Origin: Chitinophaga sp. MM2321
GTDB taxonomy: Bacteria > Bacteroidota > Bacteroidia > Chitinophagales > Chitinophagaceae
Assembly: GCF_964033635.1 (NCBI RefSeq)
Contig: NZ_OZ035533.1
Span: 4,402,001-4,466,000, forward strand
Length of the DNA: 64,000 nt
Direction: 5' to 3'
Positions 37,776 to 46,798 of this stretch are shown here, one piece after another; position 1 is the stretch's first letter, and every line of letters starts with the position of its first letter. A model generated the notes under the pieces. That model worked only from the letters and a program-made list of their open reading frames with translations, ran no database searches and was not told where the DNA came from. A program made the translations under genes and the position numbers.

Positions 37776-38714
37776 TCACTCCTCCTCTTCCACCGTCAGC
37801 CGGTACCGGGCGGCGTGTAGTAAAGGTGTAATGGGCGTCCCGTTACGCTCTCCCCATACTTTGGTAAAAGCTGCGCCAAAGTAAAAGATAAGGGAAGAAT
37901 AAAACATAAACAAGAGCAATAATACGGTAGATGCAGAGGCACCATAAATAGTATTGATGCTGCTATAGGTGAGCATCACCTTTAAAATTATCTTGCCGAT
38001 TGTAAACAGGATACCGGTCACCAGGGCGCCGGTCATGCCGGTCTTCCACTGGGGGCGGCCATCGGGGATGAAATAGAACACCAGGTAAAACCACATCGTA
38101 ACAATCACCACGGAGATCACATAGTTCAGGGCGCTATGATAGTAGATGGCCAGTGCCGGCAGGTATTCCGTTATATATTTTCCCAGGAATGCCTGTACCG
38201 CATCCGCTATAAAATCAATGATAAAAAGCAGGCCGGCAAACAGGATCACCAACACCCCCCTCAAACGCCCCAGCATGATTTGCCCGAAGCTCTCCCGGCG
38301 CACAGGTTTTATCTTCCATAACTGGTTAATGGATCCCTTGATGATTTTGAATAAAGTGGTGGCTACAAATAATAAAAACAGGAAGCCTGCTATGTTGATC
38401 ATCCAGTTTTGCGCAATACTGCGAAAAGCCCGGAGTGTTTCGAGAATGGCATCGGCAGTTTCTTTTCCGAATAACCCCTCCAGCTGCAACGACAGCCGCT
38501 CTCCCACATGCCGGACCCTGAAAATAAGCCGGAGTAATTGTATAATGATCACCAGGATAGCCGGTAAGGCAAACGTAGTAAAAAAGGCAGTAGCGCCCGC
38601 CAGCCGCAACGGATCATTTGCTTGCAACTCCTTATATGCATCTTTGAAAGATAACAGGAATAGCTGCCAATGTGGACGGATATTTTCTGTAGGACCAGTT
38701 TCCATACGGCCCAA
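37776..38714 (-). CDS. YihY/BrkB family inner-membrane protein
   Basis: The 312-residue protein has six predicted membrane helices and family features LRLAGATAFFTTFALPAILVI, IKGSINQLWKIKP, and a long middle with YFIPDGRPQWKTGMTGALVTG. Members are widespread and their function is poorly known; the old name ribonuclease BN is a misassignment. It is probably unrelated to the sugar loci on both sides. The first Met is used, although METGPTENIR four codons later is possible. A large palindrome sits just upstream. Confidence 0.88.
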   Translation of the reverse strand: MGRMETGPTENIRPHWQLFLLSFKDAYKELQANDPLRLAGATAFFTTFALPAILVIIIQLLRLIFRVRHVGERLSLQLEGLFGKETADAILETLRAFRSIAQNWMINIAGFLFLLFVATTLFKIIKGSINQLWKIKPVRRESFGQIMLGRLRGVLVILFAGLLFIIDFIADAVQAFLGKYITEYLPALAIYYHSALNYVISVVIVTMWFYLVFYFIPDGRPQWKTGMTGALVTGILFTIGKIILKVMLTYSSINTIYGASASTVLLLLFMFYSSLIFYFGAAFTKVWGERNGTPITPLLHAARYRLTVEEEE

Positions 38715-38740
38715 TTTAACGAATATTAGAGATTTAGAGA

Positions 38741-38852
38741 TTTACGAATTTTTTGATTTACGAATGTAGGAATTTAAAATGCAGCGAGGACTTTCGCATA
38801 AATCTCCGCTGCATTTTAAATTCCTACATTCGTAAATCAAAAAATCCGTAAA
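38741..38852. repeat. long palindrome, homologous to the one at 59.65 kb
   Basis: Arms of 49 bases (38741-38789 and 38804-38852) agree at 46 positions with a 39-pair perfect core; the loop is 14 bases. It follows the DUF3823 stop codon by three bases and precedes the YihY start, so it can terminate the arabinose-type locus. Core and loop are alignable with the element at 59590-59723. Confidence 0.88.
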
Positions 38853-38855
38853 TAA

Positions 38856-39560
38856 CTATATTCCCTCTATTTGTTGCACCGTCGAAAAGATCATATCCTC
38901 CACGCCTGCTACCTTCACGCCTATACGTGCAAATACATAGTGCTGCGCAGGCGTAATATCCGGTACATCCACCTGCAAACTCACAGCGGCAGGATTGGTA
39001 ATATCTGCACCGGCTATACTGGCCGATTTGAGGGTGGTTCTGCCATCTACAAACTGTGTTTTGCCGATATATAAATATACCCGTTCAATATCTTTGGCAT
39101 TTATGTCTGTGATGATTTTTTCTACGGCGCAGGTAGCCGTGATTGTTTTACCTGCAGCTGCAAATTTGGGTGTTCTGATCATGTAGTAAGGCATCACTTC
39201 AATGTCCATGGTCTGACTACCGGTGAGATGCAGCAGCATGGTATCCGTGTTGGTTGTTTTATCCGGAACGGACCTGAAAGGCCCCTGCGATGCGGGGATC
39301 ACCAGTTTATAGCTGGCATCGAACAACAGCGCGGAGAAGTTACCTTCCTGGGTAATGCTGACAGTGATCGGTGTATTTTTACCCCAGCCGGGTTCCCATA
39401 ATTCAAAATACACATCGTTATAGCTGACATTGATAGGCTCGCCTTTGTAAACAAGCCTGCCCTGGAAGCTGGAGCCGGGTGCCTGGTAATTATCCTTTTT
39501 GCAGGAAATGCACAGGATACCCAACACCATGCATAAGATATAATGAATATTGCTCTTCAT
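38856..39560 (-). CDS. DUF3823 family lipoprotein
   Basis: The 234-residue lipoprotein has Cys20 in lipobox CISC and two beta-sandwich-like halves, with GSSFQGRLVYKGEPINVS and QLWEPGW-like FELWEPGWG segments of the DUF3823 family. Such proteins are encoded right after SusD and are thought to sit on the cell surface as extra glycan-binding partners. It begins 11 bases after the SusD stop and is the last gene of the 38-50 kb locus. No enzymatic role is visible. Confidence 0.88.
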   Translation of the reverse strand: MKSNIHYILCMVLGILCISCKKDNYQAPGSSFQGRLVYKGEPINVSYNDVYFELWEPGWGKNTPITVSITQEGNFSALLFDASYKLVIPASQGPFRSVPDKTTNTDTMLLHLTGSQTMDIEVMPYYMIRTPKFAAAGKTITATCAVEKIITDINAKDIERVYLYIGKTQFVDGRTTLKSASIAGADITNPAAVSLQVDVPDITPAQHYVFARIGVKVAGVEDMIFSTVQQIEGI

Positions 39561-39571
39561 GTTAAATCACT

Positions 39572-41530
39572 TTACTGGTTAGGATTTTTTACAATTTTCG
39601 GGTTGTTATTCCTGATCTCATCACTGATCCAGGAATAGTAATTGCCCAGCCGGAATTTATGTGCAGAAGTAACTGCACCCGGCAGCAGTTGACGGAAAAC
39701 ATATTTACCATCATTCGCATTGCCCGGATCATAAATTTTATACGGCCATAAAGCAAATACGCGGGTACTTACTTCCCTGGCTACACCGGGATGTTGCGTG
39801 AGGTCAGCCGCATCGCCATTCCATACGATGTGGGCCAGGCGCCAGCGTTTCATATCCCAGAATTCGTGTCCTTCAAAGGCCAGTTCCACTTTTCTTTCAT
39901 GTACGATCCTGTCGAAAGTGATATCTGCCGCGGTGAGTGCCGTGAGGAAACCGGCCCTGGCACGCACCTCGTTGAGATAGGTGGCTGCGGGTCCTTTCTG
40001 TCCCAGTTCAAAGGCTGCCTCAGCTGCGTTGAGCAATACTTCGCCGAAACGATAACGGATCCACCACACTTCACTCTGCGTACCAATACGCCCTGATCCG
40101 ATAGCCGGGTCCAGGTACTTCCTGACAAGGAAACCCGATTGCGCGCTGAACTCCAGGTTGTCAATGGGCCCATCGAAACCCACTACCTGCACATCCGGCC
40201 CGTTGGGGGTGAGCTTTGCCTGGCCGCCGAAATTTGCAGCTGTAACAATACTGCCGTCCTTGCGGATATAACCCGCCCAGATATCCACCCGCTTGCCTTT
40301 AAACTCTGTACCCGGCAATATAACGGTACCGGCTAAACGCGCATCCCTTCCTTCAAAAAGATCTGTAGGTTTATCGTAATAAATATAGGCGCCACCTGCA
40401 TCCTTAATTTTATAGGGGGCAAAAGAATTATCCAGTAACTCAAACGACTGTACGAGATTCAGCGAAGGATTCAACCTGCCGCCCTGCTGCTCTTCTGCAG
40501 AAGAACGGGGCTGACTCCATAACGTCCACGGCTGTATTTTTCCGCTCTGCAATTTGAAGTCCTTTGCAAAAATAACTTCCGGGTTCCCTCCTTTGTCGAT
40601 AAACAGGCTGGAGAAGTTATCTGACAAATTATCAGGCTTCTTCAGATACAGGGAGTAGCCCCCCAATGAAATAACATCCTGTGCTGCTTTCAATGCGGTA
40701 GTGTAGTAGCCAACAGCAGCGGAAGCAGGGATACCCACTTCACCACCCGGCAGCGACACCTGTGGGGTGGTGGCGCCATACTTCGCAATGGAACCTGCAT
40801 ACAACGCTGCACGCGCCTTCATGGCCAGCGCCAGGCCGGTAGTAGCCCTCGATTTGTTGTTCGGATCATTGGGCAACAATGTTTTGATGCTATCCATTTC
40901 ACTGATCACAAAATCGTAGACTTCAGATTCTTTTGCCCGTGCATGCTGGAGATAAGCAGGATCACCGGCATAATCATATTCCAGCGGCTCCAGGATCAGC
41001 GGCACACCACCCAGCCTTTTTACTTCTTCAAAATAAACGGAGGCCCGCAGAAAACGTGCTTCTGCTACAAATCTCGACTTCACTTCTTCTTTAAGTTCTG
41101 TAGCCGCGCTGCATTTCTGGATAAAAAGATTCAACTCGCGGATATAAGCGTAATCCCAATAAGTTACATCTACATTATTACCATTCACCCGGGCAACCAT
41201 ACCAGGAAACAGGTAATCATATTCCTGGTTCTTATGCCGCCAGTATTGTCCCGCTTCCGATGCAAAAGCTTCATCAAAACGCGCAAACTCTGCCCAGTTG
41301 TCGATGGTTTGTGCAACCACAGACGGCACTCCCAAAGCAGGATCTGTTTGCCTGTCAGGATAACGGTCGTACAGATCGGCCAGCACAGAGAGGACCAGCC
41401 CCTCATTTTTCCAGATCTGATCATTCACGAGTATATCCGTAGGTGGCTGGTTTAAAAATTCTTTATCCTTGTTGCATCCCGCATTTAATGCGAGCAACGC
41501 CACCAGTATATATAAGAAACTTTGTTTCAT
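39572..41530 (-). CDS. SusD/RagB family outer-membrane lipoprotein
   Basis: This 652-residue protein is a large SusD homologue with lipobox NAGC (Cys19), the opening EFLNQPPTDILVNDQIW, middle helices (ARFLRASVYFEEVKRLGGVPLI) and the C-terminal signature WWIRYRFGEVLLNAAEAAFELG, RARAGF, ERKVELAFEGHEFWDMKRWR. It binds the locus glycan on the cell surface with its SusC partner, which ends 18 bases upstream. Its greater length than the SusD at 9.5 kb is common in this branch. Confidence 0.94.
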   Translation of the reverse strand: MKQSFLYILVALLALNAGCNKDKEFLNQPPTDILVNDQIWKNEGLVLSVLADLYDRYPDRQTDPALGVPSVVAQTIDNWAEFARFDEAFASEAGQYWRHKNQEYDYLFPGMVARVNGNNVDVTYWDYAYIRELNLFIQKCSAATELKEEVKSRFVAEARFLRASVYFEEVKRLGGVPLILEPLEYDYAGDPAYLQHARAKESEVYDFVISEMDSIKTLLPNDPNNKSRATTGLALAMKARAALYAGSIAKYGATTPQVSLPGGEVGIPASAAVGYYTTALKAAQDVISLGGYSLYLKKPDNLSDNFSSLFIDKGGNPEVIFAKDFKLQSGKIQPWTLWSQPRSSAEEQQGGRLNPSLNLVQSFELLDNSFAPYKIKDAGGAYIYYDKPTDLFEGRDARLAGTVILPGTEFKGKRVDIWAGYIRKDGSIVTAANFGGQAKLTPNGPDVQVVGFDGPIDNLEFSAQSGFLVRKYLDPAIGSGRIGTQSEVWWIRYRFGEVLLNAAEAAFELGQKGPAATYLNEVRARAGFLTALTAADITFDRIVHERKVELAFEGHEFWDMKRWRLAHIVWNGDAADLTQHPGVAREVSTRVFALWPYKIYDPGNANDGKYVFRQLLPGAVTSAHKFRLGNYYSWISDEIRNNNPKIVKNPNQ

Positions 41531-41548
41531 GACGCAATCATTTAAAAC

Positions 41549-44500
41549 TTAAAAAGTAAGGTTGAAGCCTACATTCACCAGTTTGTTCTGCGGATACTGC
41601 AACCCGTTCTCATCAGCGATTTCCGGCTCTATACCCAGGGCTTTCACGTTGTCAATAGAAAAGAGGTTGTAAGTATTTAAATACACCCGGATCTTTTTGA
41701 TCTTCACCCTGTCGAGAACAGACTGCGGAATGGTATAGCCAATCTCCATGGTCCTCAGTCGCACGTAGTGCACATTGGTTAGCCAGAAAGTAGATGCTTT
41801 GTTATAGTTACTATGTCCGCCATCGTTGAAACGCAGTGCAGGATATTTGCCGGGAATCCATTTGCTGTTTACATCAAAAGGATCTTCGCGGTGCCAGCGG
41901 TCATCATAAAACTGTTTCAGCAGGTTACCACCATTCTGAAAAGGCCATCTCATTTCCCAGTTCTGATTGTAGGAATAGAGAGAACCACCGGAGAAGTCGG
42001 CCGAGAAGTCAATGCCTTTCCACCTTACGCCCAGGTTGAGCCCAAAGTTTACCGTTGGGTTGCCGCTTGTCTGATAACCGATTGGTCTTTCATCATACCC
42101 ATTGATCACCCCATCTCCATTCACATCTTTATAAATAATATCTCCTGGTAAGAGCGTTTTATTTCCCTGCCCATCTACATTTACGGGATACTTGTTAATT
42201 TCTTCCTGCGACTGGAACTGGCCAACAGCCTCATATCCCCAGTAAATATTACTCCACCTGTCTTCACCTGAATTGCGGTAATAATCGAGTGAATTACCCC
42301 ATACCGGTTTGTAGGAAGAAATAAACCTGCTCCTGGAATAGGATACATTACCACCTACTACAAAGTCCACCTTGCCGGCCTTCCCGGTATAGGCTGCGGA
42401 AAATTCACCGCCCACCTGCTGATCGCTGTTTACATTTTCCTGTGGTAATCCGTAACCGATTTCGTTAGGCACCAATACATCATATTTGCTGCCGCGTAAC
42501 CCGGAACGTTTACGTTTGAAATAATCCAGCGATCCGTACACCTTACCATTCCACAACTGGTAATCCAGCCCGATATCAGTGATCTTACTGGTAAACCATG
42601 ACAAGCGGTCGTTTGGTACGCCCTTATCGCGCGAACCTTTGATCACCTGTCCATCCAGGATCACTGTGGAAGTAGCGTACGTATAGCCGGGCAGGTAGTC
42701 GTAAGCGCCGATACCAATATCATCATCCCCCAGTTCACCATAAGAGGCGCGCAGTTTCAATTCACTCAGCAAGCTGTTACCACCCAGCCATGCTTTGAAG
42801 AAAGGTTCTTCTGTCATTCTCCAGCCCGCAGATACAGAGGGGAAAAAGCCCCATCTTTTATCCGGTGCAAATTTCCAGGAGCCGTCGTAACGACCGGCTG
42901 CTTCCAGGAAATATTTATCTGCATAGTTATAGTTTAAACGGCCGATATAGCCTAAGCGCGCTTCTGTCCAGTCTTTATCATTATAGGTATCCATGTCGGC
43001 AAACTGTAACAGGGGCAATACATTGTTTTTGGGAACAGCGTGCACCCACACATCCAGCTCCCGGCGTTTGATCCTTTCGGATACAAACGTTGCACCGATG
43101 GTATGTTTACCAAAAGTATTGTTGTAGTTGACCTGTCCCTGCAATACATTTTCCAGCACTTTATGGGTGCCGCGTTCCCGCCATGGGTTAGAGCTGCCGC
43201 CGGTACGTTCATAGGAGCTGTCTGCCGGATGGAAAGTATACGTATCGTACGTGTATTCGTGCCCGTTCATCAGCCTGTCGGCATAGTAATACGAATACAT
43301 CCCTTTCAGGGTGAGTCCTTTAATGGGTGTTTCGTAGGTAGCGTTGAAGTTGGTTTGCAGTACGCGCCAGTCTTCCGTCCAGTAGCCGGAGATCGCTTTG
43401 CTTTGTACGGCCCAGTTTTCTGTATTATGACCTATATCATTGGGATACGCCGGGTTATCATTGGCATATGCGTGTTCGGTAGGTCTGTTACGGAAGAGTG
43501 CAAAGCGGGGCGCCCAATAGTCGTCCCCACCGGGCACGCCGGGGTTATCCCGCTCTTCGATACGGCCATTGAGCTGCACGCCTACCTTCAGGCGTTTGGC
43601 TACTTTTGCATCCACATTACTCTGGAAGTTGGTGCGGTTAAAATCAAATTCCCGCCCTAATACCGACTTCTGATCAAGACGGGTAACAGAGAGATAGTAG
43701 TTGATATTTTCTGTACCGCCGGTCGCATTTACGTTGATAGAATGTTGCGGCGCATTTTTTTTGATGATGAAGTCGTACCAGTCGAAACTCTTGTAACCCG
43801 GTTCTGTACCGGCTTTCCACTTATCCAGTTCTTCGCGGGTAATATCCGTTTTAGGATTCTGTGCATTCATTTCAGCATCCGCTTTGCCGAGCATCCACTC
43901 ATAGGCGTTTACTGTTTTGGGAAACCTGGACCAGTTCTGCCATCCCGTATAGGCGTCTACGTTAATGGAATTACCGCTGCCGGCTTTTCCTCTTTTGGTG
44001 GTTACTACCACTACCCCGTTGGCTGCTCTTACACCGTAAATGGCTGCTGATGCATCTTTCAGCACAGTGATCGTTTCAATGTCATTGGGGGAGATATTAT
44101 TAAACTGTCCGGCATCCTTTTGAATACCATCAATCACATACAATGGATTTCCGAGATTACGGATCTGTATGTTGGCACCGGCGCCGGGGCGGCCATCCGG
44201 CATCCGGAAAGTAACACCGGGAATTTTACCAGCGAGGGTGGCACTTACGGTAGACGCATGCACCCGCTCCAGGTCTTTACTGGTAACGGCGGAGATGGCG
44301 CCGGTAACAGATTCCTTTTTCTGTGTACCATAGCCTATTACGATCACTTCGCCCAATCCTTTGCTGTCGGTTACCAGTTGTACATCCACCACCGCTTTTC
44401 CGGCAACGGGTACTTCCTGTTTTATAAATCCGACATAAGTAAATACCAGTACCGCGTTGTTATCGGGTACGGTCAGCGAATAAGCGCCTTTACCATCGGT

Positions 44501-44692
44501 GGCGGTACCCCTGGAAGTACCTTTTATGCTTACACTAACACCCAGGAGGGCATTACCCTGGTCATCCGTCACTTTACCGGTAATAGTGAGGTCTAACGGG
44601 GCAGCATGTGCATAGGACAACATACTGGCCATGAGCATGCCGATAAGCATGACCCTCCGGATCAATCCGGGAATTTGCAGTTTTGTTTTCAT
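41549..44692 (-). CDS. SusC/RagA TonB-dependent transporter without STN domain
   Basis: The 1047-residue protein has a signal peptide, a carboxypeptidase-regulatory-like domain at about 33-110 (ITGKVTDDQGNALLGVSV), a plug (VIGYGTQKKESVTGAISAV; NPLYVIDGIQKD; AAIYGVRAANGVVVVTTKRG) and a C-terminal barrel ending in VGFNLTF. Unlike the other two SusC proteins here it has no STN extension. That fits control by the neighbouring two-component system rather than by a sigma/anti-sigma pair. It follows the GH127 gene by 50 bases. Confidence 0.95.
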   Translation of the reverse strand: MKTKLQIPGLIRRVMLIGMLMASMLSYAHAAPLDLTITGKVTDDQGNALLGVSVSIKGTSRGTATDGKGAYSLTVPDNNAVLVFTYVGFIKQEVPVAGKAVVDVQLVTDSKGLGEVIVIGYGTQKKESVTGAISAVTSKDLERVHASTVSATLAGKIPGVTFRMPDGRPGAGANIQIRNLGNPLYVIDGIQKDAGQFNNISPNDIETITVLKDASAAIYGVRAANGVVVVTTKRGKAGSGNSINVDAYTGWQNWSRFPKTVNAYEWMLGKADAEMNAQNPKTDITREELDKWKAGTEPGYKSFDWYDFIIKKNAPQHSINVNATGGTENINYYLSVTRLDQKSVLGREFDFNRTNFQSNVDAKVAKRLKVGVQLNGRIEERDNPGVPGGDDYWAPRFALFRNRPTEHAYANDNPAYPNDIGHNTENWAVQSKAISGYWTEDWRVLQTNFNATYETPIKGLTLKGMYSYYYADRLMNGHEYTYDTYTFHPADSSYERTGGSSNPWRERGTHKVLENVLQGQVNYNNTFGKHTIGATFVSERIKRRELDVWVHAVPKNNVLPLLQFADMDTYNDKDWTEARLGYIGRLNYNYADKYFLEAAGRYDGSWKFAPDKRWGFFPSVSAGWRMTEEPFFKAWLGGNSLLSELKLRASYGELGDDDIGIGAYDYLPGYTYATSTVILDGQVIKGSRDKGVPNDRLSWFTSKITDIGLDYQLWNGKVYGSLDYFKRKRSGLRGSKYDVLVPNEIGYGLPQENVNSDQQVGGEFSAAYTGKAGKVDFVVGGNVSYSRSRFISSYKPVWGNSLDYYRNSGEDRWSNIYWGYEAVGQFQSQEEINKYPVNVDGQGNKTLLPGDIIYKDVNGDGVINGYDERPIGYQTSGNPTVNFGLNLGVRWKGIDFSADFSGGSLYSYNQNWEMRWPFQNGGNLLKQFYDDRWHREDPFDVNSKWIPGKYPALRFNDGGHSNYNKASTFWLTNVHYVRLRTMEIGYTIPQSVLDRVKIKKIRVYLNTYNLFSIDNVKALGIEPEIADENGLQYPQNKLVNVGFNLTF

Positions 44693-44742
44693 AACAAGGA
44701 TTTGATGGTGATTTTGGTTGCCGCCTTGCGGTCTTTTATATC

Positions 44743-46794
44743 CTATCTAACCACGGGGAACGCTACTATCCTGACTTTTGTACAACCATATGGCACAAGT
44801 GTTATTATTTCTTCTTTGTCATCAACGGCGCCTTTGTAAATACCGTTCCTGTCTGTTACCGGCTGAGGTGCTACATCCTCTACGATCTTCCATCCGGGAA
44901 TCTTTTTTGCGGTGGTGGTGATCGCGATGGGTGCATGATCCAGGTTCCATACAAACTGATCTGACACCGGTTTTACTTTTGTTACAGTCAGATATTGCGC
45001 GGGTGCTTTGATTGCTTTTTCCAGCAGCCCGTAATTCCAGTCGCCTCTGGGAAATACGCTGTAATAATCGCCTTCTGCTTCATCACGTCCTTTCTCCCAT
45101 TGCTCTGCTAACTTCAACGCATATACGAGCGGGCCTCTTTCTACCGTGCGGGAGTTGCGGCCCCAATTGGAAGTACGTACTTCCATGGGCAGTTGCAACG
45201 TGAGCTGGTCGTTGTGGTCCCAGGTCCTGTCTATTGTAATAATGCGGCCACCTTTTTCTTTCCGGAGTGGTTGCCCGTTAAGCGATACAGTGGCTTCTGT
45301 ACACCATTCAGGGATACGCAGCTCCAAAGGAAAGGCGACGGATTTTTTTGTACTGATATTAAAATGGATCTGTTCATCAAACGGATAAGCCGTTACTTCC
45401 TGAATTGTGATCTCCGTATTGTTTTTACCCACTTTGGCAGTGATTTCATTGGGACTGTAGGTGAGTGCAGCCAGCCCATTATTGCGGGTGCCATACCAGA
45501 GGTGTGTGGTGAATTTCGTCCAGCCCTGGTGCATATTGGCCGTACAGCAGGTGTAACCGCTGCGTAGTCCGAATACGTTATTCATCTGCCGGTCAAAAGG
45601 AAGTGAAAAATTAAATACGCCTCTCTTTACCTGTACCTGGTTGGCTATCTGAAAGTACTGTTTGGCATTGTAATCGTCTGTTGTTTGTGTAGGCAATGCG
45701 TTGAAGGTCATACGCTCCAATGCCTCCATGTAGCGCGGATCGCCGGTTATGCTGATGATTTCTTCCAGCGAAAACATAGACTCTACGATGGCGCATAGTT
45801 CTGTTCCCTGCGTAGGTCCGTTACCGTGAAGATCTTCATCAGCAGAAAAAATACCCATTGGCAGGCCGTGCAATGTCATCAGGTCGTGGAAGCCTGTTTG
45901 CAGGGAGTCGAGGTATCTTTTATTTTTTGTGCGCTGATAGTTCAGCGCCGGATCTTTCAATGCCATGGCTACGTTCACGCCATGACGCCGCATCCAGTGC
46001 TCGTCGTTTTGCTGTGCCGCCGCTTCCATCACCCAACTGCGGTTACCCAGCCAGGTGGTCCAGGGGAATGCCTGTCCCTCGATCAGCGCCGCCAGCTCTA
46101 ATAATTTATCGTCTTTAATGATACGGTACAACCATTGTACTACCAGCACATTTTCTGAACCCCGTGAAGTAGCCCATTCCGTCCACTTGCCCAGCGGACA
46201 GGTTTTTAACACCTGCCGCTGATAATTGAAATATCGCGTCATGAAGGGAATTACGCGGACATCGTGGGTAGCAGTGTAATACTGCTGCAATACTTTTAGC
46301 ATCACCATTTTTGGCCACCAGTCTTCTCCCTGATCGCTGTTACTAACGTCAATGGATATATTTTTCTCCCGCTCTGCTTTTGTCAGCGGACCAAAATAAC
46401 CCGATGGCCGTTGGTGGTCCAGCGTCCAGTTGATATACTGTAATACTTTATCTGTAAGGGTTTTGTCCTGCAACAGGTAGGCCAGCGGCACGGCGCCATC
46501 CAGCCAGTAAGGGGTTTCTTCCCAACCATCTCCCTTACCTCCCAGCCAGCCGTTATCTTTTTTTATTTTGTCATGTACCTCATCAAGATGACCGGTAGTA
46601 CCGTCGCGCATGAGCTGCAACTGGTGCAGCAACCAGCCCTTTGGCTTTACCGCGCCCAGTGCAAGCTCGCTGTACACGGGCATTACAAAGGAAGTGGTAT
46701 CGAGGCCGGCCACCGGCGAATGAGCTGCATCCGCCGGTGTGAAGCCAGCCATGATGGATGACAGGGTTAAAAAAAGTAAGGGCTTCCGGAGCAT
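44743..46794 (-). CDS. GH127 family beta-L-arabinofuranosidase-like enzyme, exported
   Basis: The 683-residue protein has a signal peptide (to about residue 23) and an (alpha/alpha)6 barrel of the GH127/DUF1680 type (WLLHQLQLMRDGTTGHLDE, WEETPYWLDGAVPLAYLL). The zinc-cysteine centre known from HypBA1 is present: Glu332, Cys334 (TELC) and Cys416-Cys417 (TCCTANM), close to the numbering of that enzyme. Function by family is release of beta-L-arabinofuranose from arabinooligosaccharides of plant glycoproteins or arabinogalactan. It follows the GH2 gene by four bases and precedes SusC, so it belongs to the locus operon. Confidence 0.92.
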   Translation of the reverse strand: MLRKPLLFLTLSSIMAGFTPADAAHSPVAGLDTTSFVMPVYSELALGAVKPKGWLLHQLQLMRDGTTGHLDEVHDKIKKDNGWLGGKGDGWEETPYWLDGAVPLAYLLQDKTLTDKVLQYINWTLDHQRPSGYFGPLTKAEREKNISIDVSNSDQGEDWWPKMVMLKVLQQYYTATHDVRVIPFMTRYFNYQRQVLKTCPLGKWTEWATSRGSENVLVVQWLYRIIKDDKLLELAALIEGQAFPWTTWLGNRSWVMEAAAQQNDEHWMRRHGVNVAMALKDPALNYQRTKNKRYLDSLQTGFHDLMTLHGLPMGIFSADEDLHGNGPTQGTELCAIVESMFSLEEIISITGDPRYMEALERMTFNALPTQTTDDYNAKQYFQIANQVQVKRGVFNFSLPFDRQMNNVFGLRSGYTCCTANMHQGWTKFTTHLWYGTRNNGLAALTYSPNEITAKVGKNNTEITIQEVTAYPFDEQIHFNISTKKSVAFPLELRIPEWCTEATVSLNGQPLRKEKGGRIITIDRTWDHNDQLTLQLPMEVRTSNWGRNSRTVERGPLVYALKLAEQWEKGRDEAEGDYYSVFPRGDWNYGLLEKAIKAPAQYLTVTKVKPVSDQFVWNLDHAPIAITTTAKKIPGWKIVEDVAPQPVTDRNGIYKGAVDDKEEIITLVPYGCTKVRIVAFPVVR

Positions 46795-46798
46795 GTTG

